A DNA stretch of 64,000 nucleotides from Companilactobacillus ginsenosidimutans (GCF_001050475.1 NZ_CP012034.1:1488001-1552000); one strand, 5' to 3'. Positions 1-9,094 are shown, counted from the stretch's first letter. The notes: a model not told the origin generated them from the letters alone. A program made the numbers and translations.

Positions 1-767
1 AGGTGCTCGGAGTCAACGCCAAAACCTTGAAAGGCACAATCAAGGACTTCAATCGCTTCGCCAAAAAGGGACGTGACTATGCTTATAACCGTGACGGTGA
101 CACCTTAACAGCCTTTGATGATGAGGGTCCATACTATGCAATCGCCATGGTCCAAGGGTTGTTGAACACACAGGGTGGCCCTGTTCACAATGCTAAAACT
201 GAAGTCGTCGACCCAGATGGCAACGTAATCCCTCACCTATATGCAGTCGGTGAACTTGGTAGTTTGATGGGACGTAAGTACAACGGTGGTAGCAACCTTG
301 CCGAGAACCTTATCTTCGGTAAAATTGCCGGTGAACAAGCGGCTAAGATTAAGGCTCAAGTTGAAGTGCCTAACACAAATGGTGCTGGATCAACTGACGC
401 AACTGCTGGTGCTAGTGAAAACGCAGCTCCCGTCAACAACGGAACTGCCGGATTAGGATCTGATGCTGTCGAAGAATCTTTTGAGACTGGTCCAAATCAA
501 TTTATCGGTAAATCAACTGCCGGTATGGGTAACGAAGTCGTTGTCCGTGTTACAGTTGATGATGACAATAACATCAAGGATGTTGAAGTTTTGAAGCAAA
601 GTGAGTCTGAAGATTATGGACTCAAGGCTATCAAGGAACTTCCTAAAGAAATCGTTGCTAAAAATTCTGTTGATGTTGACTCAATTTCTGGCGCATCAGC
701 TTCAAGTAACGCAATCAAAGAAGCCGTAACAAATGCACTAAAACTTGCAAAAAAAGTTACTGAATAA
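1..767 (+). CDS. Fumarate reductase-like flavoprotein, C-terminal part
   Basis: The gene runs in from the left edge; its first complete codon is at position 3. The visible 254 residues begin in the C-terminal part of the FAD-binding fumarate reductase/succinate dehydrogenase flavoprotein fold, with the family's closing segment around MGRKYNGGSNLAENLIFGKI. A low-complexity Ala/Asn/Gly linker (residues 125-155) leads to an FMN-binding domain ending in VDSISGASASS, which matches the D-x-x-S/T-G-A-S/T motif whose Ser or Thr is covalently flavinylated by ApbE. Such proteins reduce fumarate or similar acceptors with electrons from extracellular or membrane electron transfer. The substrate cannot be assigned from this fragment. 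A strong terminator follows directly. Confidence 0.85.
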   Translation, partial: VLGVNAKTLKGTIKDFNRFAKKGRDYAYNRDGDTLTAFDDEGPYYAIAMVQGLLNTQGGPVHNAKTEVVDPDGNVIPHLYAVGELGSLMGRKYNGGSNLAENLIFGKIAGEQAAKIKAQVEVPNTNGAGSTDATAGASENAAPVNNGTAGLGSDAVEESFETGPNQFIGKSTAGMGNEVVVRVTVDDDNNIKDVEVLKQSESEDYGLKAIKELPKEIVAKNSVDVDSISGASASSNAIKEAVTNALKLAKKVTE

Positions 768-776
768 TTAGTAAAT

Positions 777-817
777 AAAATATCGTTAGAAGTCAAAATC
801 TTCTAACGATATTTTTA
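777..817 (+). terminator. Terminator after the flavoprotein gene
   Basis: A 14-bp inverted repeat (779-792 with 800-813, loop tcaaaat) is followed by a T-rich run. It separates the flavoprotein gene from the TetR gene. Confidence 0.85.
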
Positions 818-867
818 TTTTTTCATATGGTATGATAGATATAGTATTTGGAAAGCAGGGGTAATTC

Positions 868-1464
868 ATGGCTGTAGATAGACGAATCGTCAGAACTAAG
901 GATGCAATTAGGTCCTCAATAATAGAATTAGCCAAGACCAAACCAATTGACAAAATCACTATTACCGCCATTTCCAAGCAGGCAAACATTAGTCGAAAAA
1001 CATTTTACGAACGATATTCAAGTGTCGATAATCTTCTCGACGACATCCGTCAACAGCTAATGGATGAGTTCAACAGCATCTTCCAACCCCCACTTATTAT
1101 TGGTGACGATATCAACCAAGGGTCCGTTTATCGGTATTTGAAGTTTGCAAAAGACCATAAGGATTTATTAGGTATTTTAAACAATAGTGACGAAGGATTC
1201 TTAAAAAAAGCTTTGCACGATCGTGGTCCTGATTTACAAAGGTTCCTAATCTCTTCAGGAGAATTTGACGAGCGCACTGCAAAAATAATTACACCCTGGT
1301 TGTTAGAATTTTACATTAAGGGTGTTGAACATCTAACCACTACTTGGTTAACTTCAAAAGAACATGTCTCTGAAGAAGACATGTCAAAGCTAATGATCAA
1401 CATCTTCAAGGCGCCAGTACTTTCTATTAAAGCAAAAAATGATTTAGTCGAAAAAAATAGATAA
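868..1464 (+). CDS. TetR/AcrR family transcriptional regulator
   Basis: This 198-residue protein has the N-terminal TetR helix-turn-helix: ITAISKQANISRKTFYERY at about residues 31-49. The C-terminal ligand domain (residues 60-190) is helical and resembles the DhaS-like subgroup. The start has an upstream AGGGG ribosome site, and a TATGAT -10-like box lies at 831-836. It sits in the same direction as the flavoprotein gene but behind its terminator, so it has its own promoter. Its target is unknown; the flavoprotein gene is the nearest candidate, by position only. Confidence 0.85.
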   Translation: MAVDRRIVRTKDAIRSSIIELAKTKPIDKITITAISKQANISRKTFYERYSSVDNLLDDIRQQLMDEFNSIFQPPLIIGDDINQGSVYRYLKFAKDHKDLLGILNNSDEGFLKKALHDRGPDLQRFLISSGEFDERTAKIITPWLLEFYIKGVEHLTTTWLTSKEHVSEEDMSKLMINIFKAPVLSIKAKNDLVEKNR

Positions 1465-1500
1465 TGCCAAAACCCAGTATGGCAATTATCTATTTTTTAT
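1456..1500 (+). terminator. Terminator after the TetR gene
   Basis: The stem formed by 1456-1469 and 1479-1494 (aatagataatgcca and its complement) overlaps the stop codon and is followed by a T-run. Confidence 0.8.
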
Positions 1501-1855
1501 TTTCTACTTGAAAATACCCCAATGTGTCACGCCAGATAAAAAGCATGAGATTTGGGTAAATCTCCGAACTCGGATTCCAGAATATCCGCGCATGTGAAAA
1601 TATCCAATCATTTCTTGGGAAAACGATTCAAATATTTTGCATTTTTATCGCTACGTAACATCTAAGCAAAGTATAACGCTAATTTTGTCACAATGTAACA
1701 ATCCACAGCAGAAAACGTTACTTTTGTATCTTATTTTGGGAATAACCCCTAAAGGCACTAGGAAATTCAATATTTGTTTTATTTATATGAACAAATTATT
1801 GATAGTTCTTGTTGAAGTTGTCACAAATTGGATGTTTTATTTGTGGATCAAAAAC
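1501..1855. other. Gene-free stretch
   Basis: About 350 bases separate the TetR terminator from the end of the Panacea-type gene. An 86-codon frame at 1637-1897 (+) overlaps the 3' end of that gene, has no ribosome site and reads as random hydrophobic sequence, so I do not call it. I see no RNA structure or repeat here. Confidence 0.5.
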
Positions 1856-2812
1856 CTATTCAATCAAAGCTTTATACGAGATTTGTTTTTCAGATGATTG
1901 ATCTAAATATTGGAATTCATTTCGAGAATAATCACAAATTTCATGGATTGACAGCTCCTTGAACCTTTCTATCTGTATTTCCATTGTTGATATTTGATCT
2001 TGGTAAAAAAGCCTTGAATCAAAAATATTCGATGTGGTATAGAAAACTTCCTCAGATTTAGCACTGATATTTTCATCAATACTCTTATTATCATGAAGAC
2101 TCAATAATAGTAACTGCAAATCCTTCATTTCTGGTCCAAGACTATTCATAAAATATGTGGCTCCACTAATCGATACTGCATTGGTTTTAAAGTAGCTTAC
2201 GTCCGAATAAAACATTAATTTATTTAATCGGGTTTCAGTCAGTTCGTCGGATTGCTGAATAAAATAGACCACCATATTTTTGAAAGTTTCGTAATCAAAG
2301 CTTTTAAATCCATCAAAGAGATTGGCAGAATTGTTCCCGTTTCTTTCCAAATAAATTTGTTCTAAACTGCCTTGTAATTCAGATTGTTGACTTTTGCTTA
2401 AAACCTCAACAATATGTTCTTGATCAGATACGTTCAATCTGGATTTGTTATTTTTAAAAAACGATTCAAGTGAAGTCTCTTCTCTCATCTGTGATAACAA
2501 TGCGTTAATACTTTCAGTTGGTAGCACACCTCGCTCATAACGAGCAATTGTGGCAGCACCAATCCCTAATAATTTAGAAAATGCTCTTTGACTTAAACCG
2601 TATTTAGATCGAAGCTCGACAATTTGTTTTGGAAATAAAATATCATGTTGATCTCTATATACATCAAATGCTTTTTGAATTGCTTTGTCATCTAGCTGTA
2701 TATTGGATATTAGCTTTCCAGTATTGTCATCCACCATTGCATCAGACTCCACCGTGATGTTCTCATTTCGAACGTTAAATGTTTGACTGATAGTTTCAAT
2801 ATGCTCACTCAT
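1856..2812 (-). CDS. MqsA-like HTH plus Panacea (SocA/DUF4065) antitoxin-type protein
   Basis: Residues 40-115 match the MqsA-type XRE helix-turn-helix (LRSKYGLSQRAFSKLLGIG, then ATIARYERGVLP). The C-terminal half carries a Panacea/DUF4065 domain, seen as ETRLNKLMFYSDVSYFK followed by ISGATYFMNSLGPEMKDL. In MqsA-like relatives an N-terminal zinc ribbon with two Cys pairs precedes the HTH; here the region is recognisable but has no Cys. Panacea domains are general antitoxin modules that neutralise many unrelated toxins and are normally next to one. No toxin-like gene flanks this one, so it looks like an orphan. I choose the second Met (2812) because it is better spaced from GGGAGAG. Confidence 0.8.
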   Translation of the reverse strand: MSEHIETISQTFNVRNENITVESDAMVDDNTGKLISNIQLDDKAIQKAFDVYRDQHDILFPKQIVELRSKYGLSQRAFSKLLGIGAATIARYERGVLPTESINALLSQMREETSLESFFKNNKSRLNVSDQEHIVEVLSKSQQSELQGSLEQIYLERNGNNSANLFDGFKSFDYETFKNMVVYFIQQSDELTETRLNKLMFYSDVSYFKTNAVSISGATYFMNSLGPEMKDLQLLLLSLHDNKSIDENISAKSEEVFYTTSNIFDSRLFYQDQISTMEIQIERFKELSIHEICDYSRNEFQYLDQSSEKQISYKALIE

Positions 2813-3046
2813 CATCCACTCTCCCTATTGATGGTCTGAGCTTATACGTAATTTTTCGTCACTGCAATCAATTGATGGCAAATGAAGAAATTGATGTATA
2901 TTTGACCTCTTCAATTTTAAATGAACATTAAAATACAAAATTCTTTAATTAATTTAAGAATAGCCATTATTCCCACTATAACAGCATTTCACCACCCACT
3001 TCAAAAAGATTTATTAGTACAAATTTGAATAATTTTAATTTTAGAC

Positions 3047-3077
3047 TTTACAACTCCAGAAATAATGCTAGTATAAA
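3047..3077 (+). promoter_or_regulatory. Likely promoter of the asnA T-box transcript
   Basis: A TTTACA box at 3047-3052 and a TATAAA box at 3072-3077 are separated by 19 bases, slightly long. They lie just upstream of the T-box leader. Confidence 0.45.
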
Positions 3078-3089
3078 TTACATCAAGAT

Positions 3090-3355
3090 AAAGACGTGAA
3101 GAAAGAGGAGTAAGATTTTTCAATCTGACAGTGAATCGGGAATGGTGAGAACCCGAGCAGTTGAGAAATTTCTGAATAACACTTTCCAAGTTGCTAGCTG
3201 AAATGATTTCAAATTAGGCTAAGCCGTGTTACCGGTACGTTATCATCCGGGAGAGTATGTTTGTACTCTTATTGAGGTGGCTTATTTAAATATAAGCAAT
3301 CTGGGTGGTACCGCGAAGTCTTTCGTCCCTTATATTTAGGGATGGAAGACTTTTT
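3090..3355 (+). ncRNA. T-box riboswitch, asparagine-type
   Basis: The leader holds the T-box sequence GGGTGGTACCGCG at 3303-3315, which pairs with the acceptor end of uncharged tRNA to form the antiterminator. An intrinsic terminator follows (3316-3330 paired with 3338-3352, then T7). Upstream is a stem I region with GAAAGAGGAGTAAG at 3100-3113 and a specifier-like position reading AAC (Asn codon) at 3178-3180 in gaataacact. The downstream gene is asparagine synthetase, which agrees with an Asn specifier. Uncharged tRNA-Asn would therefore turn asnA on. The 5' boundary is approximate. Confidence 0.9.
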
Positions 3356-3414
3356 TTGTTGCTTCCATTCTGATCCAATTTATCGAAAATAAAACTTTTT
3401 GAAGGAGAGTTATC

Positions 3415-4422
3415 ATGCATATTATTAAACCAAAGGACTATCAACCAAAGCTTACAACTAAGCAAACACAAGCTGCAATTCGTTTCATTCGTGAAACATT
3501 CCAAGATGAATTTGGTAAAGAACTAAACTTGTCACGTATTTCTGCACCAATGTTTCTTGAGAAGGACACTGGTTTAAATGATAACCTTAACGGTGTTGAA
3601 AAAGCCGTATCCTTTGAGATGAAAGACATGCCGGGGAAAACAATTGAAATCGTACACTCACTTGCAAAGTGGAAGCGCTGGGCTTTGAAACACTACGATT
3701 TCCAACTAGGCGAAGGTCTTTACACTAACATGAACGCTATCCGTAAGGATGAAGATTTGGATAACTTCCACTCAATCTACGTTGACCAATGGGATTGGGA
3801 AAAAGTTATCAGACGTGAAGATCGTACAAAAGAGACATTGGAGTCAACAGTTAAACAAATTTTCAAAGTAATCAAACACATGGAACACGAAGTATGGTAC
3901 AAATTTCCCGAAGCAGTTCACCATTTACCAGATGAAATCCACTTCGTAACCTCACAAGAGCTCGAAGACAGATGGCCAGACAAGACACCAAGAGAACGCG
4001 AAAACGCCATTGCAAAAGAACTAGGCTGCGTATTCATCGAACAAATCGGTGGCGCATTAAAGAGTGGCCAACCACACGACCTACGTGCCCCTGACTACGA
4101 CGACTGGAAATTAAACGGTGACATCATGTTCTGGTACGAACCACTGGACCAAGCCATCGAAATATCATCAATGGGTGTCAGAGTTGATGCCAAGTCAATG
4201 AAAGAACAACTCAAGATTACAGGACAAGAACAACGATTAGAGTTGCCATATCACAAGATGATCGAAGCAGACGAACTCCCATTCACAATCGGTGGAGGTA
4301 TCGGACAATCACGATTGTGCATGTTGTTGCTTGGTAAAGCTCATGTTGGTGAAGTACAAGCTAGTGTATGGCCTGAAGAATACATTGAAGACTGTGCTAA
4401 GTATAATATTCATATTTTGTAA
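3415..4422 (+). CDS. asnA: Aspartate--ammonia ligase (asparagine synthetase A)
   Basis: AsnA makes asparagine from aspartate, ammonia and ATP; it is a homodimeric class II aaRS-like enzyme. The 335 residues match the usual AsnA length (about 330-340) and end with the class II motif 3-like segment [20 protein letters not shown]. Other AsnA segments are visible, such as [11 protein letters not shown] and [18 protein letters not shown] precedes the ATG at good spacing. The gene is transcribed alone from the T-box leader and ends at a strong terminator, so it is controlled by tRNA-Asn charging. Confidence 0.97.
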   Translation: MHIIKPKDYQPKLTTKQTQAAIRFIRETFQDEFGKELNLSRISAPMFLEKDTGLNDNLNGVEKAVSFEMKDMPGKTIEIVHSLAKWKRWALKHYDFQLGEGLYTNMNAIRKDEDLDNFHSIYVDQWDWEKVIRREDRTKETLESTVKQIFKVIKHMEHEVWYKFPEAVHHLPDEIHFVTSQELEDRWPDKTPRERENAIAKELGCVFIEQIGGALKSGQPHDLRAPDYDDWKLNGDIMFWYEPLDQAIEISSMGVRVDAKSMKEQLKITGQEQRLELPYHKMIEADELPFTIGGGIGQSRLCMLLLGKAHVGEVQASVWPEEYIEDCAKYNIHIL

Positions 4423-4430
4423 TATTAACT

Positions 4431-4472
4431 AAAAATGCGTCTCAAACCAGTCAGTTTGAGACGCATTTTTTA
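4431..4472 (+). terminator. Terminator after asnA
   Basis: A perfect 17-bp stem (4431-4447 with 4454-4470) has a 6-base loop and T/A-rich flanks. It could also stop the leftward RelB-like transcript. Confidence 0.9.
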
Positions 4473-4500
4473 CTTAATATATACACCCGTTTATTGTAGA

Positions 4501-5253
4501 TTAATTAAATATACTATCAAAAAAATCCAAGTGAGACATTGCATCTGCATAGTCATCAGTACTATTCATAGGAAGGAAACCATAATTGGTAAACGCAATG
4601 ACTAAACTTGCCCTATCATGTGTGGTCTTCGCATCGTAAAAATGATTCTCTCGAAATGCAATAGATTGAAGTCCGTGTTCAACTAAATAAGGAACAAACG
4701 TTTCAACAAATAATTTAGTTCTATCCATCGCACTAACATCATCTTGATATATATTAAATCTTTCCAGAATGGCCCCATTATAGAACTTTTTCCCCAAATC
4801 AGTGCGATATATAGCGGTTTCCAATACTTCTTTTGTATCACCATCAGGCACGTCGGCAAAATCTCCGTCAAACGTATATTTCGAATATGACCGACCCTCA
4901 GTTAAATCCAGTCTTTTATATGAAATGTCAGCAATCACTTTCCCATCGCCTGAATTATCTTTAAGAGTCAGTGTTTTAGCAGTCCAGTTTTTTGGAAATC
5001 CACCTAGCTTATCTGTTTTCTCAATGATCGTTGTTGTTCCGTTTTCTTTCTGTTTCGAAATATTTGGTGAATATGAAATCCGGTTTAGTGTAGAAGTATC
5101 CGGTAGTTTTATTTCAAAAGGAAATCCCTTTGCATAAACAGACATTTGAAGAAATATCTTTATTGCTTCATTTGTTGAAGTACCCAGCCCATCAAAAATA
5201 CTATCTGCTGCCATTTTTAACTCATCAGAAATTCTTACTTGAACATTTTTCAT
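4501..5253 (-). CDS. RelB/DinJ-type antitoxin domain fused to a GNAT-like C-terminal region
   Basis: From the ATG at 5253 (GGGAGGA seven bases upstream; a TATAAT box at 5273-5278 on the minus strand) the first 48 residues match RelB/DinJ ribbon-helix-helix antitoxins: KNVQVRISDELKMAADSIF, then TSTNEAIKIFLQM and KGFPFEIKLP. RelB/DinJ proteins normally end near residue 90; this one has about 170 more. The extra part closes with a helix VETFVPYLVEHGL and AFTNYGFLPM, a layout like the end of GNAT acetyltransferases, but I see no clean acetyl-CoA loop. The open frame could start 90 bases earlier, without a ribosome site. No RelE-type gene is adjacent. Function is uncertain. Confidence 0.65.
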   Translation of the reverse strand: MKNVQVRISDELKMAADSIFDGLGTSTNEAIKIFLQMSVYAKGFPFEIKLPDTSTLNRISYSPNISKQKENGTTTIIEKTDKLGGFPKNWTAKTLTLKDNSGDGKVIADISYKRLDLTEGRSYSKYTFDGDFADVPDGDTKEVLETAIYRTDLGKKFYNGAILERFNIYQDDVSAMDRTKLFVETFVPYLVEHGLQSIAFRENHFYDAKTTHDRASLVIAFTNYGFLPMNSTDDYADAMSHLDFFDSIFN

Positions 5254-5542
5254 ATCAGTTTCCTCCCAATTGATTATAATGCAATCATACTCTTTTTGAT
5301 TAATTTTGCAATGATTATGCATGAAACGGGAGCTATTGATCATAAATAAAAATTGTTATGTATCAGACAGTGTTCAGTATTCATTAAAAAGCGAAAATAA
5401 TCATTGTTTATTAACGCTTTGTCATCATATTGTAAAATTTATTTAGGGATTAGAGGCTATTAAAAAAATATTAAATGAATTAATATTATTAGTTGTAAGA
5501 GTCCACCATTACTACTTACAAATCCGGAGGGAATGAGATCAT

Positions 5543-5806
5543 ATGACTACTCAACATCCAAAGCGTCGCCCTGCTAAACAAGCAAAAATTGATGCCTTTA
5601 AATACCAGACAACAAGAATAATTACAATAATTATTCTTGTTGTAATTGCGGTTGGAATTCTCAAATTCATTTTTTCGAGAGAGTTTAGAATGAAGATTCT
5701 TGGGTTTATCGTAGCAATGTTTATGTCCCCTCAAGGTGCAACTGGCTTAATTGTGAGTCTCGGTGGTGGAGTATATTATGCGATTGGCAATAACAGAAGA
5801 AATTAA
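5543..5806 (+). CDS. Small membrane protein, two transmembrane segments
   Basis: The 87-residue protein begins with a basic tail (HPKRRPAKQAK), followed by a hydrophobic segment at about residues 25-43 (IITIIILVVIAVGILKFI) and a second at about 51-80 that includes a Gly-rich stretch (VSLGGGVYY). GGAGGG lies 11 bases before the ATG. No family is recognised. It stands alone between leftward genes. Confidence 0.7.
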   Translation: MTTQHPKRRPAKQAKIDAFKYQTTRIITIIILVVIAVGILKFIFSREFRMKILGFIVAMFMSPQGATGLIVSLGGGVYYAIGNNRRN

Positions 5807-5994
5807 TTTTCTACTCTAAAAACGCAAACTTTGGCTAGAAAGTTGATCTTATGATGAAATGCTTGATCAAAGCCTTGTATTGGAACTGGGTAAAGCAGTT
5901 GGGTTTCCCATCACATTATTGCTGTATCTCAATTGACCATCCTAAAATAATTTCCTTCTATAAAGCAACGGATATGATTATTCCTTTCTAACAA

Positions 5995-6033
5995 AAAAAC
6001 TGGTGTCGCACTTTTGCGAAACCAGTTTTTAAT
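5995..6033 (-). terminator. Terminator between 5.8 and 6.07 kb
   Basis: A hairpin (5995-6010 with 6015-6030; aaaactggt paired with accagtttt, plus tcgca/tgcga) has T-runs on both strands. It serves the leftward gene that ends at 6065 and may also act rightward. Confidence 0.8.
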
Positions 6034-6064
6034 CTGTAAAATAATTTTCCATAATAAAAATATT

Positions 6065-7030
6065 CTATTCAATATTCATCGCAAGACGTTTCTTCTCCAT
6101 TGCATGGAAAAAAGATACCATCGGATCGTACATATACTCAGAATCAAATTTGTTTTCAAAATATGAGTCTGGAATATCACTAATATCAATAACATCACCT
6201 TTCTTATTTAACAAGTACAGCGATGGAACTTTCTTGACTGCTGACTCTTTTTCTAAAAGATAGAAGTGAATACCGTCAGAGAACATATCAAAGCTTTCAA
6301 AATTCTTATATGTCTCAAATGATGCTTTTTCAGATGTATGTGGAAAAATCAAGTTCACGTTCAACGTATATGTATTCCCGTCGTCCCTTTCCTCATCATC
6401 TAAATATTGGTACAGAAAGAAATACACTTTATCATGCACTATTTTTTCATAACTTAATTTCTCATTTTCTATGAAAGCAATATCTGTTTTCTTATAAAAT
6501 TGATCTACATCAATTAGTTGACCACTTGGATTTGCTTTCTTTTTGGATAACTCCGCTTCCGCCATAAAAAATGATTGAACGTAAAAATTATCAGAAGAAC
6601 CAGGCTCTCCTTCCGTTGGTATCGCCATATCAATTCTAGAACCCAAATCAATAATTTGATTTGATGCATTTACAGCATATATACGTGGTGAAACAATATG
6701 GTCTGATAGTTCCATAAGATAGAAATGAGTCCCATTGGCCAATAATACCAAATCTCCAAAATCCCGATGAGTAAAAATATCATCTTCCATTACTTGATAG
6801 GCAAGATCGTCCCTTACATCACCATAATAAGTATTTTTTTTATCAATTCTTCTCGCACCGTTTTGAAAGATGTATTTTACTGGCAATGTATTTATTGGAG
6901 GATTATCACTTTCTTCATCCAAGAATTGATACACAAACATAATTGTATTTTGAAGAATGGACGTTACTGGTGGTCCTTTGTACGTAATTTTCTCGTTATT
7001 ATCATTTAGCAAATCATCTAGTTCACTCAT
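6065..7030 (-). CDS. Unrecognised protein built of two related halves
   Basis: This 321-residue soluble acidic protein has no signal peptide or membrane segment. Its halves resemble one another: MFVYQFLDEES, GTHFYLMEL and IYAVNASNQIIDL in the first match YFFLYQYLDDEE, GIHFYLLEK and LYLLNKKGDVIDI in the second. That points to an internal duplication of a domain of about 150 residues. An AGGTGA ribosome site precedes the ATG. The neighbours are also unrecognised. No function is proposed. Confidence 0.8.
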   Translation of the reverse strand: MSELDDLLNDNNEKITYKGPPVTSILQNTIMFVYQFLDEESDNPPINTLPVKYIFQNGARRIDKKNTYYGDVRDDLAYQVMEDDIFTHRDFGDLVLLANGTHFYLMELSDHIVSPRIYAVNASNQIIDLGSRIDMAIPTEGEPGSSDNFYVQSFFMAEAELSKKKANPSGQLIDVDQFYKKTDIAFIENEKLSYEKIVHDKVYFFLYQYLDDEERDDGNTYTLNVNLIFPHTSEKASFETYKNFESFDMFSDGIHFYLLEKESAVKKVPSLYLLNKKGDVIDISDIPDSYFENKFDSEYMYDPMVSFFHAMEKKRLAMNIE

Positions 7031-7170
7031 TTGGCATTCACCTATTTTTCAAAATTTTCATATCATGTAAATTATACATTTAACCACAAATCCTTCAATT
7101 CAGAGTATAAACAAATATATGGAATCTTTTATCTGCTATAATTTATCCATACAATGATGGAGGAATAATT

Positions 7171-7446
7171 ATGGAAAATGAAGAATTTGAAAAAAAACTA
7201 GGAGACATAGTCAATAATCAAAAGTTAAATGCAAATCTTGACAGTATCATCGATGCAGCAACAAATGAAGTGCAACAAAAATTCATAGATACAAATTTTC
7301 TCAGTGAAGTTTCTAACCGCCAATTGGATGAAAATGGAAATTTAACACCCCAAAACGCCATGATTGCCGCCGTTGCTTACTCTACTATTTATACAAATGA
7401 AGTCGTTAAAAATGTTATTAAAAAAATCATTACTGAATCAAAATAG
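7171..7446 (+). CDS. Small hypothetical protein
   Basis: The 91-residue, mostly helical and acidic protein follows a clear GGAGGA ribosome site and is closed by a terminator. I see no motif or family. The segment NAMIAAVAYSTIYTNEVVKNVIKKI is amphipathic. It diverges from the gene at 6065-7030. Confidence 0.75.
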   Translation: MENEEFEKKLGDIVNNQKLNANLDSIIDAATNEVQQKFIDTNFLSEVSNRQLDENGNLTPQNAMIAAVAYSTIYTNEVVKNVIKKIITESK

Positions 7447-7452
7447 TCCTTT

Positions 7453-7484
7453 TAAAAGCTGTGAGAAATCTCACGGCTTTTTAG
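7453..7484 (+). terminator. Terminator after the 91-residue protein
   Basis: The stem aaaagctgtgag pairs with ctcacggctttt (7454-7482) and is followed by Ts. It also lies at the 3' side of the leftward gene ending at 7504. Confidence 0.8.
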
Positions 7485-7503
7485 TTTGCAAAATTTTGAA
7501 CAC

Positions 7504-8556
7504 TCAAGCGTATTTAGAAACGCTCTGGATTCTATTCAGCCAGGTCAACATTGTTCCATTAGAAAATAATTCACCAAGAGTTCCCTTTTCAGTTTTATTA
7601 ATATCAATTGCAGCAGAAATCAACGCCAAAATATAATAAGCATCTAGCTCTGACACATCAACATGATAAAGTGATGTTCCATTAATATCAATGTTCTGTT
7701 CCAAAAATAATACGTCGTAATAATTAGTTTCATCGATATAGTTTCCGCCCTTGTTATACTGTTTGAAACTTTCGGTGAAATTTTTGATCAAGCTTTCGTC
7801 TGACATAGAAATGATATTCTGCAGAATCGGAATAAAGAGCAAAATCGAGGATAAATCTGATTTTCGAACTCGATATTCCTTTTCATCAATATCGATAAAT
7901 AGTCCACGTAATTCTTCAAAATTCACCGGATAAGCATTAGAGCCATGTATTTTGGTAATGGAATTATCACTCCAATTAATAGTTAAATTCCATTGTTCTC
8001 CGTCAACTACGGGTGAAAAATATTCATCCTCAGACCAATATTCCATATGCAATGCATTGAGCTTATTAGACATCTCCAATAACTCATGTGGCGTCATTTG
8101 ATATTGTATATTTGGATCAAAGAAGGCTGAATGTGTCGCTTTCTGCTTGATCGTCTTGTTTTTAACGTCAATAACAAGTTCATCTGGTGGTGGGCCAAAT
8201 CCTCCAGCTATTAACATCACTCTATTAACCTTGATATTGGAGAATCTGGTATCCATATCCTTTAGCCGCTTTAGTTCATTAATAATTATTGGATTGCCTT
8301 GAACAGCACCATTAGAATGCTGAATATTAGATAGCTCTTCTAAAATATTTACTAATTGATACTTTTCTTCAGGATAGGAAGATAAAAAATTCCTAATTGC
8401 ACTTTGAATCTTTTTTTGCTCTAATTCATCGGAATTTAATGATAAAGCATTCTGCGGTGACATCATGAATTGAATATTTCCATCAACATCTAACTGCGGA
8501 CATAATTCACCAATAAATTTCGTCAGACTACCATATTTTTGAATATTGCTGAACAT
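7504..8556 (-). CDS. Unrecognised 350-residue protein
   Basis: The N-terminal half is helical with many charged residues. Residues 160-235 contain the pattern WNLTINWSDNSITKIHGSNAYPVNFEELRG in two pieces (W-x-L-x-I and GSNAYP), which I associate with uncharacterised Firmicutes proteins of unknown role. AGAGGAC is upstream of the ATG, and a TATAAT box lies at 8579-8584 on the minus strand. There is no signal peptide or transmembrane segment. No function is assigned. Confidence 0.75.
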   Translation of the reverse strand: MFSNIQKYGSLTKFIGELCPQLDVDGNIQFMMSPQNALSLNSDELEQKKIQSAIRNFLSSYPEEKYQLVNILEELSNIQHSNGAVQGNPIIINELKRLKDMDTRFSNIKVNRVMLIAGGFGPPPDELVIDVKNKTIKQKATHSAFFDPNIQYQMTPHELLEMSNKLNALHMEYWSEDEYFSPVVDGEQWNLTINWSDNSITKIHGSNAYPVNFEELRGLFIDIDEKEYRVRKSDLSSILLFIPILQNIISMSDESLIKNFTESFKQYNKGGNYIDETNYYDVLFLEQNIDINGTSLYHVDVSELDAYYILALISAAIDINKTEKGTLGELFSNGTMLTWLNRIQSVSKYA

Positions 8557-8604
8557 ATGCCTGTCCTCTAACTTGATAATTATAATGTAATTAATTTTAA
8601 CATG

Positions 8605-8632
8605 AAAAAAGACACATCCAATGGATGTGCCT
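8605..8632 (-). terminator. Terminator after the secreted protein gene
   Basis: Read on the minus strand, gcacatcca pairs with tggatgtgt and is followed by six Ts. It closes the leftward gene ending at 8678. Confidence 0.75.
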
Positions 8633-8677
8633 AAAACTAGACCTCATACGGCCCGGTAGCATGACCTTGTAAGAGTA

Positions 8678-9094
8678 TCAGTTTGGATAAAGCAAATTAT
8701 TCATCCTGATGCAGTTATAAGAAAATGCGTTCTTTTGTACATTATTTCTGTTCATGGGATTTCCGATGTTTAAGCATGGACCTTGAAGAGGAGTAAAAGT
8801 AGAATTGACGTTGCTACTTTCGACACTATTGTTTGTTTGGTTCATCATGACAGCTTGGTTATTGGAAACTTGGGTATTGAAGTTTTGATTACTAGCATTC
8901 TTGTTACCATAACCAGCTCCAAATCCTTCTCCACGGTGATGACCACCCTGGTTGTAAACTTGACCAGAACCATCGCAGTTGCCCGACTCCATGCCTTGTC
9001 GATAGCCGTGAGCGTCGGCTGTACCAATCATCGAAAATGATCCACTAAGCGCTAAAACTATTGCTATGCACATGCTGCGTAAAAGTTTCTTCAT
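8678..9094 (-). CDS. Secreted Asn/Gly/His-rich protein
   Basis: From the ATG at 9094 (AAAGGAG at ideal spacing) the protein has a signal peptide: MKKLLRS, a hydrophobic core of about 18 residues, and a likely signal peptidase site after TADA. The mature part, about 110 residues, is rich in Asn, Gly, Gln and His (QGGHHRGEGFGAGYGNKN) and probably disordered, with two or three Cys. An upstream Met 13 codons earlier has no better ribosome site. No family is recognised. A role in the cell wall or in metal binding is only a guess. Confidence 0.75.
   Translation of the reverse strand: MKKLLRSMCIAIVLALSGSFSMIGTADAHGYRQGMESGNCDGSGQVYNQGGHHRGEGFGAGYGNKNASNQNFNTQVSNNQAVMMNQTNNSVESSNVNSTFTPLQGPCLNIGNPMNRNNVQKNAFSYNCIRMNNLLYPN

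Noticed and set aside
1637..1897. An 86-codon plus-strand frame in the gap after the TetR gene
   Set aside because: It overlaps the 3' end of the Panacea-type gene, has no ribosome site, and reads as random hydrophobic sequence.
3001..3189. A 62-codon minus-strand frame upstream of asnA, considered as a toxin for the Panacea-type protein
   Set aside because: It lies antisense to the T-box leader and has no toxin-like features.
5815..5990. Broken frames in the gap after the small membrane protein (for example DEMLDQSLVLELGKAVGFP, then HPKIISFYKATDMIIPF in another frame)
   Set aside because: They could be a decayed gene, but no family could be named and the fragments are too short to support a pseudogene call.
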